Shown piece by piece: positions 10,668 through 21,742 of a stretch of 35,944 nt of DNA. The DNA is taken from NCBI GenBank assembly GCA_027579435.1, contig JANBPK010000842.1, positions 1 through 35,944 on the forward strand, in the 5' to 3' direction. The notes beneath the pieces are model-generated. The model did not search any database. It had not been told where the DNA came from and was given only the letters and a program-made list of their open reading frames with translations. Both the position numbers and the translations under genes were made by a program. The DNA comes from Candolleomyces eurysporus. Lineage: Eukaryota > Basidiomycota > Agaricomycetes > Agaricales > Psathyrellaceae. The first letter of the stretch is position 1. Every line of letters begins with the position of its first letter.

Positions 10668-12619
10668 TTAGTGAAATACCAAGCCTAATGACTTGTGGAA
10701 AGTTTCAAACTTTACCCGTCCAAGGGGTTTAGTAAAAATATCCGCTGGGTTTTCGTCGGTCGGGATGTAGAATAAACTAACTCGTTTTTCTTCTACATAC
10801 TCCCTGATCTTGTGATAGCGTACTTCAATATGTTTTGTACGCTTTTCCATTACTGGATTCGAGGCGTTAAAAATAGCGCCCTGATTGTCAACGTAGATCG
10901 GTGTGGGAGTTTTCATTGGAAACCCTAATTCTCCCAAAAGTAGTCGAAGCCATGCGACTTGTTTCACACAATCAAACAGTGCCATGTATTCGGCTTCTGT
11001 TGATGATGTAGCTATCGATTTTTGGGTGAAAGATTTCCATGAAACCGCACCGCTTGCAAGGAGGACTAAGTTGCCCGTTTGGGAGAGCCTGTGCGTAGGA
11101 TCCTGGCGGTAATCAGCATCGGTGTACGACTCAAGACCAAAGGCCATGCCCTTGCGTCCTTCATAAACTAAAGAATAGTTACGAGTACCCGCCAAATATT
11201 TCATTATATAAAGAGCCTTAGATAAGTGCTCTTCGGTCGGGTTGGCGCAATGCTGTGCCATTTTGGTAACAGCGTATGCAATATCAGGTCGCATTCCTAA
11301 CATTAGGTAAAGTAAGGATCCAATCACTGATTGATACTTGCGCGTAAGCGTCAAGTTATTTGGCCCTGTATGCTTTGAAGGATAATATCCTTCAACCATG
11401 GGAGTTCTGGCCACTTTAGCATTAGTCATGCCGAAGCGTTCTAGAACCTTCTCAAGATAGATGGATTGATCAAGACTAATCTTATCTCCATCTATCTTGA
11501 TGCGCATGCTGAGAAATTCGGTCGGCATTCCGAGATCTCGGCATTCCCATTTTAGCATAAACTCGGCCTTTTTCTCATCAGCAAGGGATTTCTTCCCAAA
11601 GAAGATTATGTCATCTACGTAGGCGATTAGAATGACAACCCCAAGATCAGAGCGGAATATGAATATCCCGGAGTCTGTGTTGAGACGCACGAAGCCCATT
11701 TTCTTCACAGACTGTTCAAGCTCTTGCCACCACGCACGAGCGGCTTGCTTGAGACCATAAATGGCCCGGCAGAGACGGTAGACTTTCCGTTCCTGACCCT
11801 TTTGATGGAAGCCTTTGGGTTGTTCCATATAGATTTCTTCATCAAGTTTCCCATAGAGAAATGCCGTTTTTACGTCAACTGCTGTCATATACCATCTGTA
11901 GATGGCAGCTAGCGCGAAGACAAAACGAACACTCTCATACCTGACAACAGGTGAGAATAAAGCTTCGAAATCTATTCCCTCGATTTGAGAGAACCCTTTG
12001 GCAACATATCGGGCCCTTTTACGTCCATCGGACTTAATATCAAAGACCCATCTGCCTTTGATTGCCTTTCTCCCATATGGGAGTTCGACGAGTTCAAATA
12101 CTTGGCGTCCTTTGAGGGCATCAATCTCTTTGGACATTGCCTTTCTCCATTCTCTTTTTTCGGCTTCAGGTAGCCGTTGTAAATCTCGAAAGGTCCAATC
12201 GCGTGGACTTTTGTTAGGAAGTTTGCAGAATCCATTTCTGGAACTGCCTGGGCTAGCAGAAAATTGGCAAAATCTTCTCCCCCATCACGGACAAGCTCTG
12301 CAACAGTAGCTTTCTGTTTAGCACGCTTACTCCTTTTGACATGACAATTCCACTTCTTCAGACCGTATTTGTCCACGACATACTGTCTCGGCATTTGCCG
12401 TTTGTTGTCGGACGTATTCCATTCCGTAGAAATCGTGAGATTACTACTTTGGTATCCATCAGTCGTGGGATCATCAATGTCCTCGACTTCGCCACTTGGT
12501 ATCGGAGGAAGCGGTATACTTGCTTCTGGAAGCAGTGGTGCAGTGCTTGGGCTGGGATTCCCTTTTTGCTTCCAGGGCTTATAGTCTGTTGCACCCATAT
12601 TATACGCACCAGCCCACAT
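10668..12619 (-). pseudogene. Ty1/copia pol remnant: reverse transcriptase and RNase H
   Basis: From 12137 to 10668 a clean 489-residue frame carries the copia RT (GRWVFDIKSDG, ARYVAKGFSQIEGIDF, YMTAVDVKTAFLYG, catalytic YVDDII) and RNase H (YTDADYRQD, ATSSTEAEYMAL, YVDNQGAI, ENPADIFTKPLG). Upstream, 12619 to about 12230 continues the same protein in another frame (NCHVKRSKRAKQK, LVRDGGEDFANFLLAQAVP); homology crosses between frames near 12225, so there is at least one frameshift. Gag, protease and integrase are absent and similarity stops near 12620, where the minisatellite region begins. The element is therefore 5'-truncated and not autonomous, although RT and RNase H motifs are intact. Confidence 0.9.
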
Positions 12620-12659
12620 TGCTTAAGTCCCGTGTTTAACGGTCTAGCCCCAGGGGCTG

Positions 12660-13335
12660 CATTAAATGAGGTCCCTTTGTAATACACAGCGGCTGCCGGG
12701 GTTGTCTGGTGTGTGTCTGACAGACGGGCCTCCGGGGTTTTCCCAGGCACTAATATGCCAAAATCCCGGTGGCATCAAAGGGGCGGCCCCGGCCTTGAAA
12801 GAGGTAGTAGTGTAGACGCTGGCTGCAGAATCCTTTTGGCATATATACAGCGCAGCCGCATTATTTTTGCAATAGAGGCTTGGTTTTGTAAACGAAGAGG
12901 CCCTTGGTAGCCCTGAAAGTGTAAAGCCCGGTAGACACAGAGGCCGCCGATGTTGAGGGTTGAGGGCCAAAGTACACACAGCGGCCGGTGTTTGTACTGT
13001 CAAAGCAATGGCTGATTTGACGCTGCAGCTGCACTGTGCATTATTGACCAGGGCAATATAGTGAAGCGGCTGCAGCAATGCTCACAAATTTACATGACTT
13101 AGTAGACTGCGCGGCTGCTGGCTAGACAGTTTATGGGCCATGTACACAGTGCGGCTGCTGACCGGTCAATCGTTTTCTTGAAAATGCGGCTGCAACATCT
13201 GCAGATTGGTAGTCGTTTTAGACAGTGCGGCTGCTGATTGTCTAACCAAGTTTTTGGATGGTTGACAATGCGGCTGCAACAAACTGTTAGGCCACTGACA
13301 GTACGGCTGCTGATAGCGAGATTCATGATGACATT
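12660..13335. repeat. Degenerate minisatellite with GCGGCTGC core, orientation 1
   Basis: A motif close to ACAGTGCGGCTGCTGA recurs about every 35-45 bp, most regularly near 13065, 13108, 13150, 13185, 13226, 13270 and 13300. Interspersed are GCCGGGGTT or GCCGGTGTT boxes (about 12695, 12731, 12981 and 13379). No coding frame is convincing. The block starts where the truncated copia element ends. Confidence 0.65.
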
Positions 13336-13404
13336 ATGTTCGCGATCAATCCAAATTCCCCACCGAGGCTTTTTTTTGCCGGGGTTTCTCAATCCATATG
13401 GCTT

Positions 13405-13800
13405 GGTACCCACTGCTCAAATGCAGGAAAACTTGATTTGTAAAGTCAGTGTATGAATCATACGGGATCAATCAGTCTACCGATGTTCTTTGAGCCACCG
13501 GTGTTCTACACATTACCATGCCAAATGATAAATGTCGGCAGCCGAGGTTACCCAATACATGGGGATCCCAAAAATGATCTGCCGCTGTTTTACCATTAAT
13601 AACATTGTTACCCCCTGCTCAAATGCAGGCAAGTTGATCCGTAAAGTCGGTGTGTATGAATCATACAAGATCAATCGGTCTACCGATGTCCTACGAGCAA
13701 CCGGTGTTCTACACAGGTACCATGCCAAATGATAAATGTCGGCAGCCGAGGTTACCCAATACATGGGGATCCCAAAAATGATCCGCTGCTGTTCAATTTT
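13405..13800. repeat. Tandem 202-bp direct repeat, two copies
   Basis: The segments 13405-13600 and 13607-13800 match closely: CTGCTCAAATGCAGG, the ATGAATCATAC box, CTACCGATGT, CCGGTGTTCTACACA, GATAAATGTCGGCAGCCGAG and CATGGGGATCCCAAAAATGA occur in the same order. An open frame through both copies only reflects this repetition and is not a gene. Confidence 0.85.
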
Positions 13801-14130
13801 GGTAGGTCATGCCACAATCTCCGGTGCTTGTACAGTCAACGAATGCGCAATGGTTATTGAGCGTTTTAATACCAGATAAACCTTTGGATAGAACCCCGGC
13901 AACGAGACCTGTGTTAGACTAGGATGGATGTCTTGGGGCCTTGAAATACTAGGCAGCTCAGCCTAATATCAAGCCCAGCAGTGAGAAAAATGAACCAGGG
14001 GCATCTCAATGAGCTGAACTTCAAAGCAAGACCCCGGCATGGAACAACAGCAGAGATAAACTCAAAAACCCCGGCGTGGATGCAGGTATAACACCGGTGG
14101 GAATTGAATTCGAACCATGGTGCTTGCTGG
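13801..14130. other. Spacer with plus-oriented ACCCCGGC boxes
   Basis: There is no gene here. Three AMCCCCGGC-type boxes (about 13894, 14032, 14071) are in the opposite orientation to the GCCGGGGTT boxes further left. Confidence 0.4.
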
Positions 14131-14330
14131 CATCCTGCAGCTGCGCTGTCAACCCGCCATAGCACACTTGGTGGCATCCTGCAGCCGCGCTGTCAACCNG
14201 CCATAGNGCACTTGCTGGCATCCTGCAGTCGCATTGTCAACATGCCAGCTCAAAACTAGTTGGAATCCTGCAGCTGCACTGTCATTATGATATGAACATG
14301 CATCCTTTAGCTGTACCGTCAACACACGCC
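14131..14330. repeat. Minisatellite of about 44 bp, five units, orientation 2
   Basis: Units begin CATCCTGCAG at about 14131, 14175, 14219, 14264 and 14301 and contain GCAGCYGCRCTGTCAA, decaying to the right. The core is the reverse complement of the motif in the 12.7-13.3 kb array, so the two arrays face each other across the 202-bp repeat. The unit spacing is tandem with no unique spacers. Confidence 0.75.
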
Positions 14331-14468
14331 CTCTTGAGCCAGGCAAAGGTTGATCAGGCCAGGAGCCAGTACTTTTAATGAGGACCGGTGACNGGGGTTC
14401 AGCCATGCCTTGTGATACAGCACGATTATTGGCTTCCCAAAAAGTAAAATGTAATTCAAAAGTACATA

Positions 14469-14582
14469 TATGTAAAATTTAACCTCTTGTACCATCTCCT
14501 GTTGGCCAACCCAATCTCTCCGCAAGATCCAACCTGGTACGCGATATGTAAAATTTAACCTCTTGTACCATCTCCGGCCAAC
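14469..14582. repeat. Short tandem duplication, 76-bp period
   Basis: The stretch TATGTAAAATTTAACCTCTT followed by GTACCATCTCC occurs at 14469 and again at 14545. It lies downstream of the likely 3' end of gene X and disturbs its reading frame. Confidence 0.7.
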
Positions 14583-14599
14583 CCCCCNAAAATTTTCGG

Positions 14600-15715
14600 C
14601 AAATTTTTGCGCGCGCTCCCACATGGTGGGTTTCTTTGGTGGACCGGCCATCTGCTGCTGCGTTTCGCTTATGATGTCGGTGGGTGCTTTCAGTGGAACT
14701 TTGCATCCAGCTTCTGAGAGATCCTCCCTAAGCATCTCTAGGGCGACGACGCAGGTGTTTGCTGCAATGCGACTGGCTATCTGCATGCGACACAGTAGTT
14801 TTCTGGCATCTTGAAGATCCACAGGGGGCGGCGGCTGGAAAGGCTTTTGGTCCCCAACCATTTGGCATCGATCTTCCTGGAATGCATTCAAGCAATCGAC
14901 CAGGCTTTCCAAACACCGGGGGACAGGTCCAATTTCACACAGGCGGCACCACCACGGTTCCTTGTAATCCAACAAAACATTGTCCTGATCATAGGTGTGG
15001 TCAGCCAGTGAGGCTATGATTTCTGGGGTCAGGACTTGGAGGTCGGGAATTGTTGCAAATAAGTAGGACAAATTGGGGGGCACCCACAGGGCCCCATGGC
15101 AGGCGGTGCAGGCCAAAACCACGGCAACCGCTAACCCCTTTTTGGTTCTAAGTCTCGGAAAATGAAATAGATGCCGGTGTAACTCACCGCTTCGTGCCGG
15201 AGATAAGACAGGAACTCTGGATGGATGGGATTCATATTGCAGCAGCTCCTGGCGGCAGCGCTCAGCCTGCTGGACATGTAGCATGTCCACAGTTGAAAGT
15301 CTTCACACTCGTAATCGGCGACATTGAATGAGGAAGTCGACATCATGATGGTGAAGAGTAAAGCTTTGAAGCCTTGCAGATTCCAAAACTGAATGCTGCA
15401 CAGCCATAACCTCACTAAATTGGACATCATTTCCCACCATCGCAAGCACACGAAAGGGGTCTGGTCATCGGTAGCCGAGGTTTTCATTATCAAAGGTACA
15501 AGGCGTTCAGCTATGTTCAATTCACTTGTCTGCCAACTGAAATTCACAGATTTTGGCCGGGGTATTGACACTTAGCGTAAGAGTGTTCGGGAATACCCAG
15601 TCCAGCCTACCTGACAATGACATTGATTTCACCGGGGTTTTCACAACCAAGGAATATAAACACGGTGGTATGGTCACTGGTAGCCGGTGTTTATCTGGTA
15701 TCATCCGTGACTACA
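14600..15715 (-). CDS. Gene X: unrecognised intron-rich protein in the KDZ/TET cluster
   Basis: Protein-like exons on the minus strand can be joined: one reading DHTTVFIFLGCENPGEIN (about 15685-15613), one reading WQTSELNIAERLVP to EFLSYLRHEA (15534 to about 15185), and one reading TKKGLAVAVVLACTACHGAL through ARKLLCRMQIASRIAANTCV to MWERAQKFAENF (about 15148 to 14590). Introns of 40-80 nt lie between (15535-15612; about 15148-15187), and a further one ends near 15690. The product is Trp- and Cys-containing and helical in character, with no domain I recognise. The 3' end is blurred by a 76-bp duplication and an N; the 5' end is not fixed. It is co-oriented with the TET genes and shares their intron motif, so it may be cargo of the same element. 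Confidence 0.45.
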
Positions 15716-15980
15716 CCTAGTACAAGTAGTACAAGGTCACGCAGCCTAATAAAATGTTTGGTCTGGTCTTGCCAGCTGCAAATCCAAGGTTACTTTTCTG
15801 GCGGGGTTCCGGCCGAGGTGTAATCTATTGCCGCGGTTTGTAGATAAATTCTGGCTATACTAATTGATGGCCGGGGTTTGTATTTAGTAAATTCTAGCTA
15901 TAGCGCAGAGCAAAACTATGCAATCGTGTTGATCAATTTCCCCGAGGTTTTGATGAAGTGTAAGGTATCACCGGAATGTG
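15716..15980. other. Motif-dense spacer between gene X and the first TET/JBP gene
   Basis: It holds several CCGG-type boxes (about 15800 GGCGGGGTTCC, 15832 GCCGCGGTTT, 15870 GCCGGGGTTT, 15941 CCCGAGGTTT). Undetected small exons of gene X are possible. Confidence 0.4.
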
Positions 15981-17278
15981 TCAGGATGGAATGTAGCCAA
16001 CCTCAGCTATAGTAGGAACCTCCCAACAGCAAGCACAAAAGTGTTCCAGGATTCCGGATGGCTTCCACTCGTAAACTTGGGAGTCGACCCCTTTCAGTGC
16101 ACCGATGTTGCGGTCCTCTGTTGAAGCGGCAGCAATGACATTCTCATTTGAGGCAGAGGCCCCAAGTGGTAGGTCTGAAAGGCCAACATATTGGACAAGG
16201 GGATTAGAGAATGATTGTGTCAGGATGAACCGCTCCCCGGTAACAGGTGGGAAACCATGGGCAATATAGCGCGCCATGACGGCTGTTACAGTGCCTGGCN
16301 CACAAACACCGGTGTGAGGGCAGCCAGGTAGCTCTACCAATCCNGGTGGAAAATCCCCAAANTGTGCATGTACCACCCAATCTCGCTTCCGACTTGCTGG
16401 CTTGTAAGGTCGTGTAGGACGAGAATAGTTGGATAGGACCTGGAGGATTGGGAAAGGGAGGCAAAATGGGGGTAATAAATCGTGCACCAAGTCTGGATCG
16501 TCCACCTCTGCTCTGTAGACTCGCCGCCGGACTTGTTCCATCTGCNGATATTGATGGGGGAGGAGGATATGATNGATTGCAGAGAGGATGCAGAACAAAG
16601 GTTCGAGTTTTTCTAAAAATGTTTTGACTGCAGCAGGGTGGTTTCGGCACACTCTTGTTGGGCCAGGTTTCTGATATTGAGGTTAGTAGGTTGTCAAAAA
16701 GGACGGGACGACACTTGCCNAATGCGTTGGATTCAGGAAACAACATGGCGAAATGGGGGCCATTCCAGGAGGATATTTTGAGGAGTGGGGATACTTGGCG
16801 TCGCCAAATACTCCTGGGTCGCCCAAGAAGTCCGGAACCTCGGCGAGGAGGGACGCCACCGCGGTTTCTGCGATCCGTTGCAAGCGGGNAGAGATTGCAC
16901 CGGGGATATTCCATGCGACCAGCCGATCTTCTTGATCCACNACAACAAAAGGCCTGCCGGTGATATGGCGACGTTCGCAAAAGCCAAGGTCTCCCTTGCT
17001 TTGAATGACGTCCTCGATCGACTGGATCCCTAGTGGCACTAAGGATAGTTAGCCTGGCGGCCGGGGTATCCTAGAGTGGCGGTACCTTGGTTTCTAAAAG
17101 CAGACACGCANGCCCGGACTGCCTNAATGATGTCCGCCAGGAGATCNTCTATTTCTGTCGGAATGGTAACGTCACAGCTGATNGCTTCAGTGGTGCTTGT
17201 GGGGCCGAGCTCGGTATCCCATATTTGCAGTGCGGTGAGACAAGTTAGTTTTACACNTGTGAGCCNATTGGATGCCAT
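15981..17278 (-). CDS. TET/JBP-family dioxygenase, degenerate tandem copy (HxD lost)
   Basis: Exon 1 (17278-17086) and exon 2 (from 17038) join in frame through a 47-nt intron at the same place as in the neighbouring gene. A second intron near 16655-16700 leads to KPGPTRVCRNHPAAVKTF, parallel to ENPGPSSSCLKHRQ in the neighbour. The C-terminal core keeps PGTVTAVMARYIAHGF and TGERFI, the distal metal His and the 2OG-binding Arg of the Tet_JBP fold. The segment that should hold HxD reads ASRKRDWVVHA instead. About a dozen single N bases lie in the gene. Family knowledge: without HxD the Fe(II) site cannot form, so catalysis is unlikely. It could be a pseudogene or a binding-only paralogue. Confidence 0.65.
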
Positions 17279-17394
17279 GATGTAAAGATTAGAGGAAGGT
17301 GGGTAGGAGAGAAGGAGCTGAAAGCTCTTTTTTGGAGAAAAATTTTCATTTTCCTAGTTAGGCCCNGACTCCCACGCACGCGTTCGGACAGTTA

Positions 17395-18730
17395 CTATAT
17401 ATGGGTGACGCTCATGGGCGCGAAAGAATAGGTGTTTGGTGTTGCTCCATACCTCTCCCAGTGGAAATTCCCAGCCGGATTACCGATGTTTTCGATAAGC
17501 GAGAGGGATGGTGGTAGTGGTTCTGGCTTCCCCGGGAAGGCACGCAAAACCACGCCAGGACGAACAAATTGCGCGAAGCAGAATCGTTCACCGTTAACTG
17601 GTCTAACCCCATGGATGAAGATTTTGCCCATAAGTCCTGTAACCGTACCCGGATTGTATGCGCATTTGAGTCCAATGGTTGGGAGAGACAAGACCCCATT
17701 GTCGTAGTTCCCAAAGGTCGCCAGGAGGTCATATCCCAGTGCCCACCNGCGAGTGTCTCTGTGATCTAAGGTCTCTCGGTTGACGATGAGCTGCATACAG
17801 TGAAACGGAGACGACCAAAACTCCAAGAGGTCCAACATGTCCTGCCGATGATTTATCGGGATATATGCAATCCGTTTTGAGAGTCGGAAGCATTGGGAAA
17901 ATTGGGCTGGGTTCATAATCCTCAACAGCGCTGCCATAATGCACATCACCGGTGTTATATTGTCGAGGTACTCCAAAATCGCCTGCCGGTGTTTGAGGCA
18001 GCTGCTCGAGGGACCGGGGTTCTCCTCGGGGGACTGATTAAACCAGTCAGGCATGCCAGGCAACCGGTAAAAACAACTTACATCATGCCCTTGCTGAAAC
18101 CAGCAGTAGCATAAACAGGCTGCTCCATATCCCCACACATTGGCCGCCGATGTTTGGAATAGGGAAGGGTCGCACCGGGTTGCAGGACCATTCCCAACTT
18201 TGAATAAAGTAGGGGCCTTTTGGTTCAGTTGGCTTGTGGCCTTCTCCACGAGGCGTTGGAGACGGCTAGAGATTACAGAGGGCAAATGCCATAGTCCTAT
18301 TTCACCGGCTTTGTCAACAACAATAAAAGGGCGGGTTTCAAGACCGCGGTTGTGGCTTGGTGGGGGGAATTTTGCTATCATTGCTGCCTCTGCCTTCACA
18401 TTGAAACCATTTTGCATCTTTGAGAGGGATTGTTCGTACTGCCGAAGTTCCCAAGGGAGTGTCACTAGCTTATCTCAATTTCTCGGTTTATGAGATTTGA
18501 GGGGGGAACAAACCTCGAGTGGCAAACGCCTCAACGCAGGTGCGTGCTGCCAGAAGAATATCGGAATAAATGTCTTGGATCTCCTCAGGAATTTCAATAT
18601 CTATTTTCTTGTGTTCTTTCTCGCTGTGGAATACTTGAATGGCAACACAGGAAGCCATCCATGCTTTATTTCGAGCGTGGTTCCATCTTGGATTGAGTTC
18701 GGAAGGGTCACAGAGGGAGTGATGGCTCAT
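17395..18730 (-). CDS. TET/JBP-family 2OG-Fe(II) dioxygenase, key residues intact
   Basis: Exon 1 (18730-18514) and exon 2 (18464-17395) join in frame; a 48-nt in-frame GTAAGT...CAG segment (18081-18034) is probably a second intron. The product is about 412-428 residues. An N-terminal region (RPFIVVDKAGEIGLWHLP, SSRLQRLVEKA) precedes the core: TLDHRDTR (metal-binding HxD, codons about 17758-17766), YDLLATFGNYDNGVLSLP, PGTVTGLMGKIFIHGV (distal His, 17611-17613) and NGERFCFAQFVRPGVV (2OG-binding Arg). These are the signatures of fungal TET/JBP proteins, which oxidise 5-methylcytosine or related bases in DNA; that activity is family knowledge. It lies in tandem with the degenerate copy and beside a KDZ transposase, the arrangement known in mushrooms. 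An N falls two codons after HxD. Confidence 0.8.
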
Positions 18731-19126
18731 GTTGGGTGGATTGTAAGATCATGGCAGCCCATACAAGTCCATCTTTAAAGGATCCCCGTTTCCCCCATTT
18801 ATATTTGTTGATCAACCGATTGACGTTTTGCAGGTTCCGATGCNGTAATGCNGCCAATTTGGATATCATCATTGTCAAATACAATACAGAACCAAGTACA
18901 AAAAGACTATAGACCTCTGTGGAGACGTGCATAATGACCAGGCGGCTTAGGGGTATGAAGAAACCGCGTTTCGCGCCGAGAGCTCAAGTCAAACAGGCGG
19001 TCAGGGTCTGCCGGAGTTCCAGGCACTTTTTTCGTCACCATACGAGGCACAGGCCTGTGGGCTTGACTTNGGGTGTTCTTTGCTGGGCTACCCTCACTGG
19101 GAGGTCGAGTAGGTGAGGATGGTGGA
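18731..19126. other. Spacer between TET/JBP and gene Y
   Basis: The minus strand has frames without recognised domains. One (about 19188-18907) continues gene Y in another frame after an A10 run and is Pro/Ser/Arg-rich. Another (about 18932-18760) has a hydrophobic start and might be a 5' exon of the TET gene. Neither is secure. Confidence 0.3.
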
Positions 19127-21358
19127 TCACCGGGGTTGGATTGCGCAGTTGATTTTTTTTTTCCTTGGAGGCCCAATCTTGATTTCACCCAGCTCCGATA
19201 TCTTGTCTATGTCCGATGCATTGTCCGAATCTTCGCCACGTTGCGAAAACAGGTCTGATCCATTGTCGGAATTGCTCCTTTTTCGTTTCTCTCTGGCTGT
19301 TTCTTCGTTTGCATCCACATCACTGCCGGACTCTCTGTCTCTTGAATTTGCCTGCGACCCATTTTTGTCCCTTCCATCCAAAGGTCCAGCCGCGATTTCG
19401 AGATCAATTGCTCCCTCCATATGCCAGTAATCTTCCAGATCATTGAACCAGGCCACCGAGTCTATGGGCACTTTGAGCTTTTTACTCGGGTGATCAGGGC
19501 TTGATCCAGGGGTTTGAAACACCGGTGGACTCGTACCCTCCCTACTTTCGTGGCCTGAGTCATTCTCTTCCGCTGTTTTCGCCGGGTTTTCCTTGACACC
19601 GAGTTTCTTGCTGAAAACTCGACCATCTGAACTGCCAGAGTCAGACTCTTGGTCCTCTGAGTCCGAGCTATCTTGGCTTGAGGTCGAGACACTGCCTTCA
19701 TTGCCTTCTGCCACCCCTCTCCATTCATCCACCCCTCCCCATTCATCCTCAGCCCATTCGTCTTCATCAGCCGATTCATCATCGGCCCATTCCAAATCTT
19801 CGTCCGACTCTTGCCCATTCTTCCCCCGGCCTGACTTTGCCTGCTTCCGTTTCCCAGCCGCAGTTGCCTTCCCTTTCCCACCTGACTTTGAATGCTTTTT
19901 TGAACGTGTTTGCCTTGTCTCCATTTCTTCCTCGCTGCTTCCCTCCGACTCGACGTTTTTGAAGCCTGGCTTATTGGGGATTGCAGGGGCTTCCCGCCGG
20001 GGTTCTCGAGGCACCAGCTTTTTATAACGACTTTGCTGCCAATGTGAGAACTCGAATACGACGTCTTTTTGGGCTCTCTGTCTTTCCAGCCAGAAAGTCA
20101 AAAGGACCAAGCAATCGTTAATTGGCACCTTGGATGGATCCTTGAGCAATTCAACCAAGTCATCAGGCAGATATTTCGAGCGAATATACTGCCGTGGTTC
20201 TTTGATTATATCGCTCCAAGGCACCGTCGGCTCCTTGGAAGTGACCGGCCCAGCAAGTCCCCAGTGCATTGAAAGGAATGTTCGGAGCGTGGTTTGAAGG
20301 TATTCCCGAAGACCCGAAAACTCTGCAGGAGGCTCCCCCGACTCTGCCACCAAGTCGACATCTGGCAGGATGGGTTCACCCCACTCGTTCACCGGCAAAT
20401 GCATTGTCTTCCTTGATTTCCCCATTCTTCGAGTGATACCGGCTTCTTGCTCAGCTTCCATGACCCCCCAGTTTGCGTTGACATATTCCTCCCAGATCTC
20501 CTGAACACCGCTGTCCGCAATTTCAGCTTTCATTTTGGAGCTGAAAGATCACCCATCCCCGGCCATGTTCTTCGTGAAGTCCATCATACCTGCTTGAACT
20601 CCCTTCGAAGTTGGGTGTGCATAGAGGACAAAGAAGGCGGCTCCATATTGCTTTCTGCAGTCTTCAAAAAATGCAAGGGAACATTTGGGAATTGCCTTGA
20701 TTGCAGTGCTGAAACACCGGTAACCGATGACTGTCAGAAAACCCCGGCTGATGAAGAGTTTGTCACTCACTCTAAGTGGACCTCGTTTCCAGGACCCATG
20801 GCATTCCACTCATTTGCAATGGTTTGCAGCTTGTCCACTTCTTCCTTTGGGAGACTTTCAAAGAGTTCGGTGAGTGCTTTAGCTGTCGTTCCAATCGCCC
20901 AGGAATCCTCGTTCTCCTTGTGAAGCTCGGCGGCACGCTTCTTGACCTTGGCTTTGTTTTGTTGGTAAAAAACCCGGCGGGCATTGTACGACTTGGTTCC
21001 AATCTTGGCTGCCCTGACACGCGACCTCGTCCTCTCCCTAATCCATTTTCGGACTGCCTTGTCAATTCTTTCCTGCATGAATGCATCCACCTCCTCTAGA
21101 TTGTGCTGTACACGGTATCCTTCAATTATTTGAGTGATTGTTGTGGATAGAAGTCGGGCACGCTTGGGAAGAGGGGCGTCTTTGTACTGTTGGCGCACAT
21201 CGTTGCAAATTTTTATGTCGCTTTCAGTGAGGCGGTACTTTGAATTCAGCTTCTTCCAACGGGAGAGCCAATTTGCTCGAGCCCTGGCCTCCTGGCCTGA
21301 CTTTTTCTTCCTCCTTTGGGGCTTGGTGGCTGCAGCAGACGATTTGGTGACTGACATG
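19127..21358 (-). CDS. Gene Y: basic/acidic nuclear-looking protein paired with the KDZ transposase
   Basis: Exon 1 starts MSVTKSSAAATKPQRRKKK (ATG 21358) and reads through a Lys/Arg-rich helical region to NEVHLE (about 20768). An intron (20700-20767, GTGAGT...TTTCAG) leads to AIKAIPKCSLAFFEDCRKQY, then a second intron near 20585-20520, whose exact acceptor is unresolved, leads to the long exon with IWEEYVNANWGV, LREYLQTTLRTFLSMHWGLAG and a Ser/Asp/Glu-rich tail with KRK-type basic clusters. The composition suggests a chromatin or DNA-associated protein; no named domain is recognised. The frame ends just after an A10 run (19151-19160 on the plus strand as T); a one-base slip there would add about 80 Pro/Ser-rich residues. 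It is divergent from the KDZ gene (385 bp between starts), so the two may share a promoter. Confidence 0.6.
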
Positions 21359-21742
21359 GTCGCGATGTTGGCGGTAGTGAGCAAAAAGTGGGGATGTTTT
21401 TTTTTTCTGATTTTTTGTTTGTTTGTTTGATTTGAGCAAGGGGCAATCATTAGGGGACAAGAGACATCATCTCAACAATCCACCAGAAAACCAGCTATTG
21501 CATCCTGCACTGTCCATGTGCTCCCTGTACCTTATCTGTGAGACGTGAAAATCACCAGACCAAAGCCTCAGCATCCGAGGTATTTGTTTGATCGGTGTCT
21601 TTGGTTNTGCAAATGACAGGCGATCATAACCCCGGTGGTCAAGGCTAGATTCATGCCCGATCAATATTGCATGACATCATTCCATACTTATAAGTCGAGG
21701 ATGAATACTTTTTGACTGCTTGTCTCTTCACTCCTACCTCCC

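Noticed and set aside
13513..13764. Small protein with a repeated MYWVTSAADIYHLAW segment
   Set aside because: The repetition is only the 202-bp DNA repeat read in a chance open frame.
12660..14330. CRISPR-like array
   Set aside because: The periodic units are tandem and degenerate, without unique spacers, and the sequence is a fungal nuclear contig.
19593..20027. Plus-strand Ser/Pro-rich ORFs opposite gene Y
   Set aside because: They are the antisense of the acidic, low-complexity tail of gene Y.
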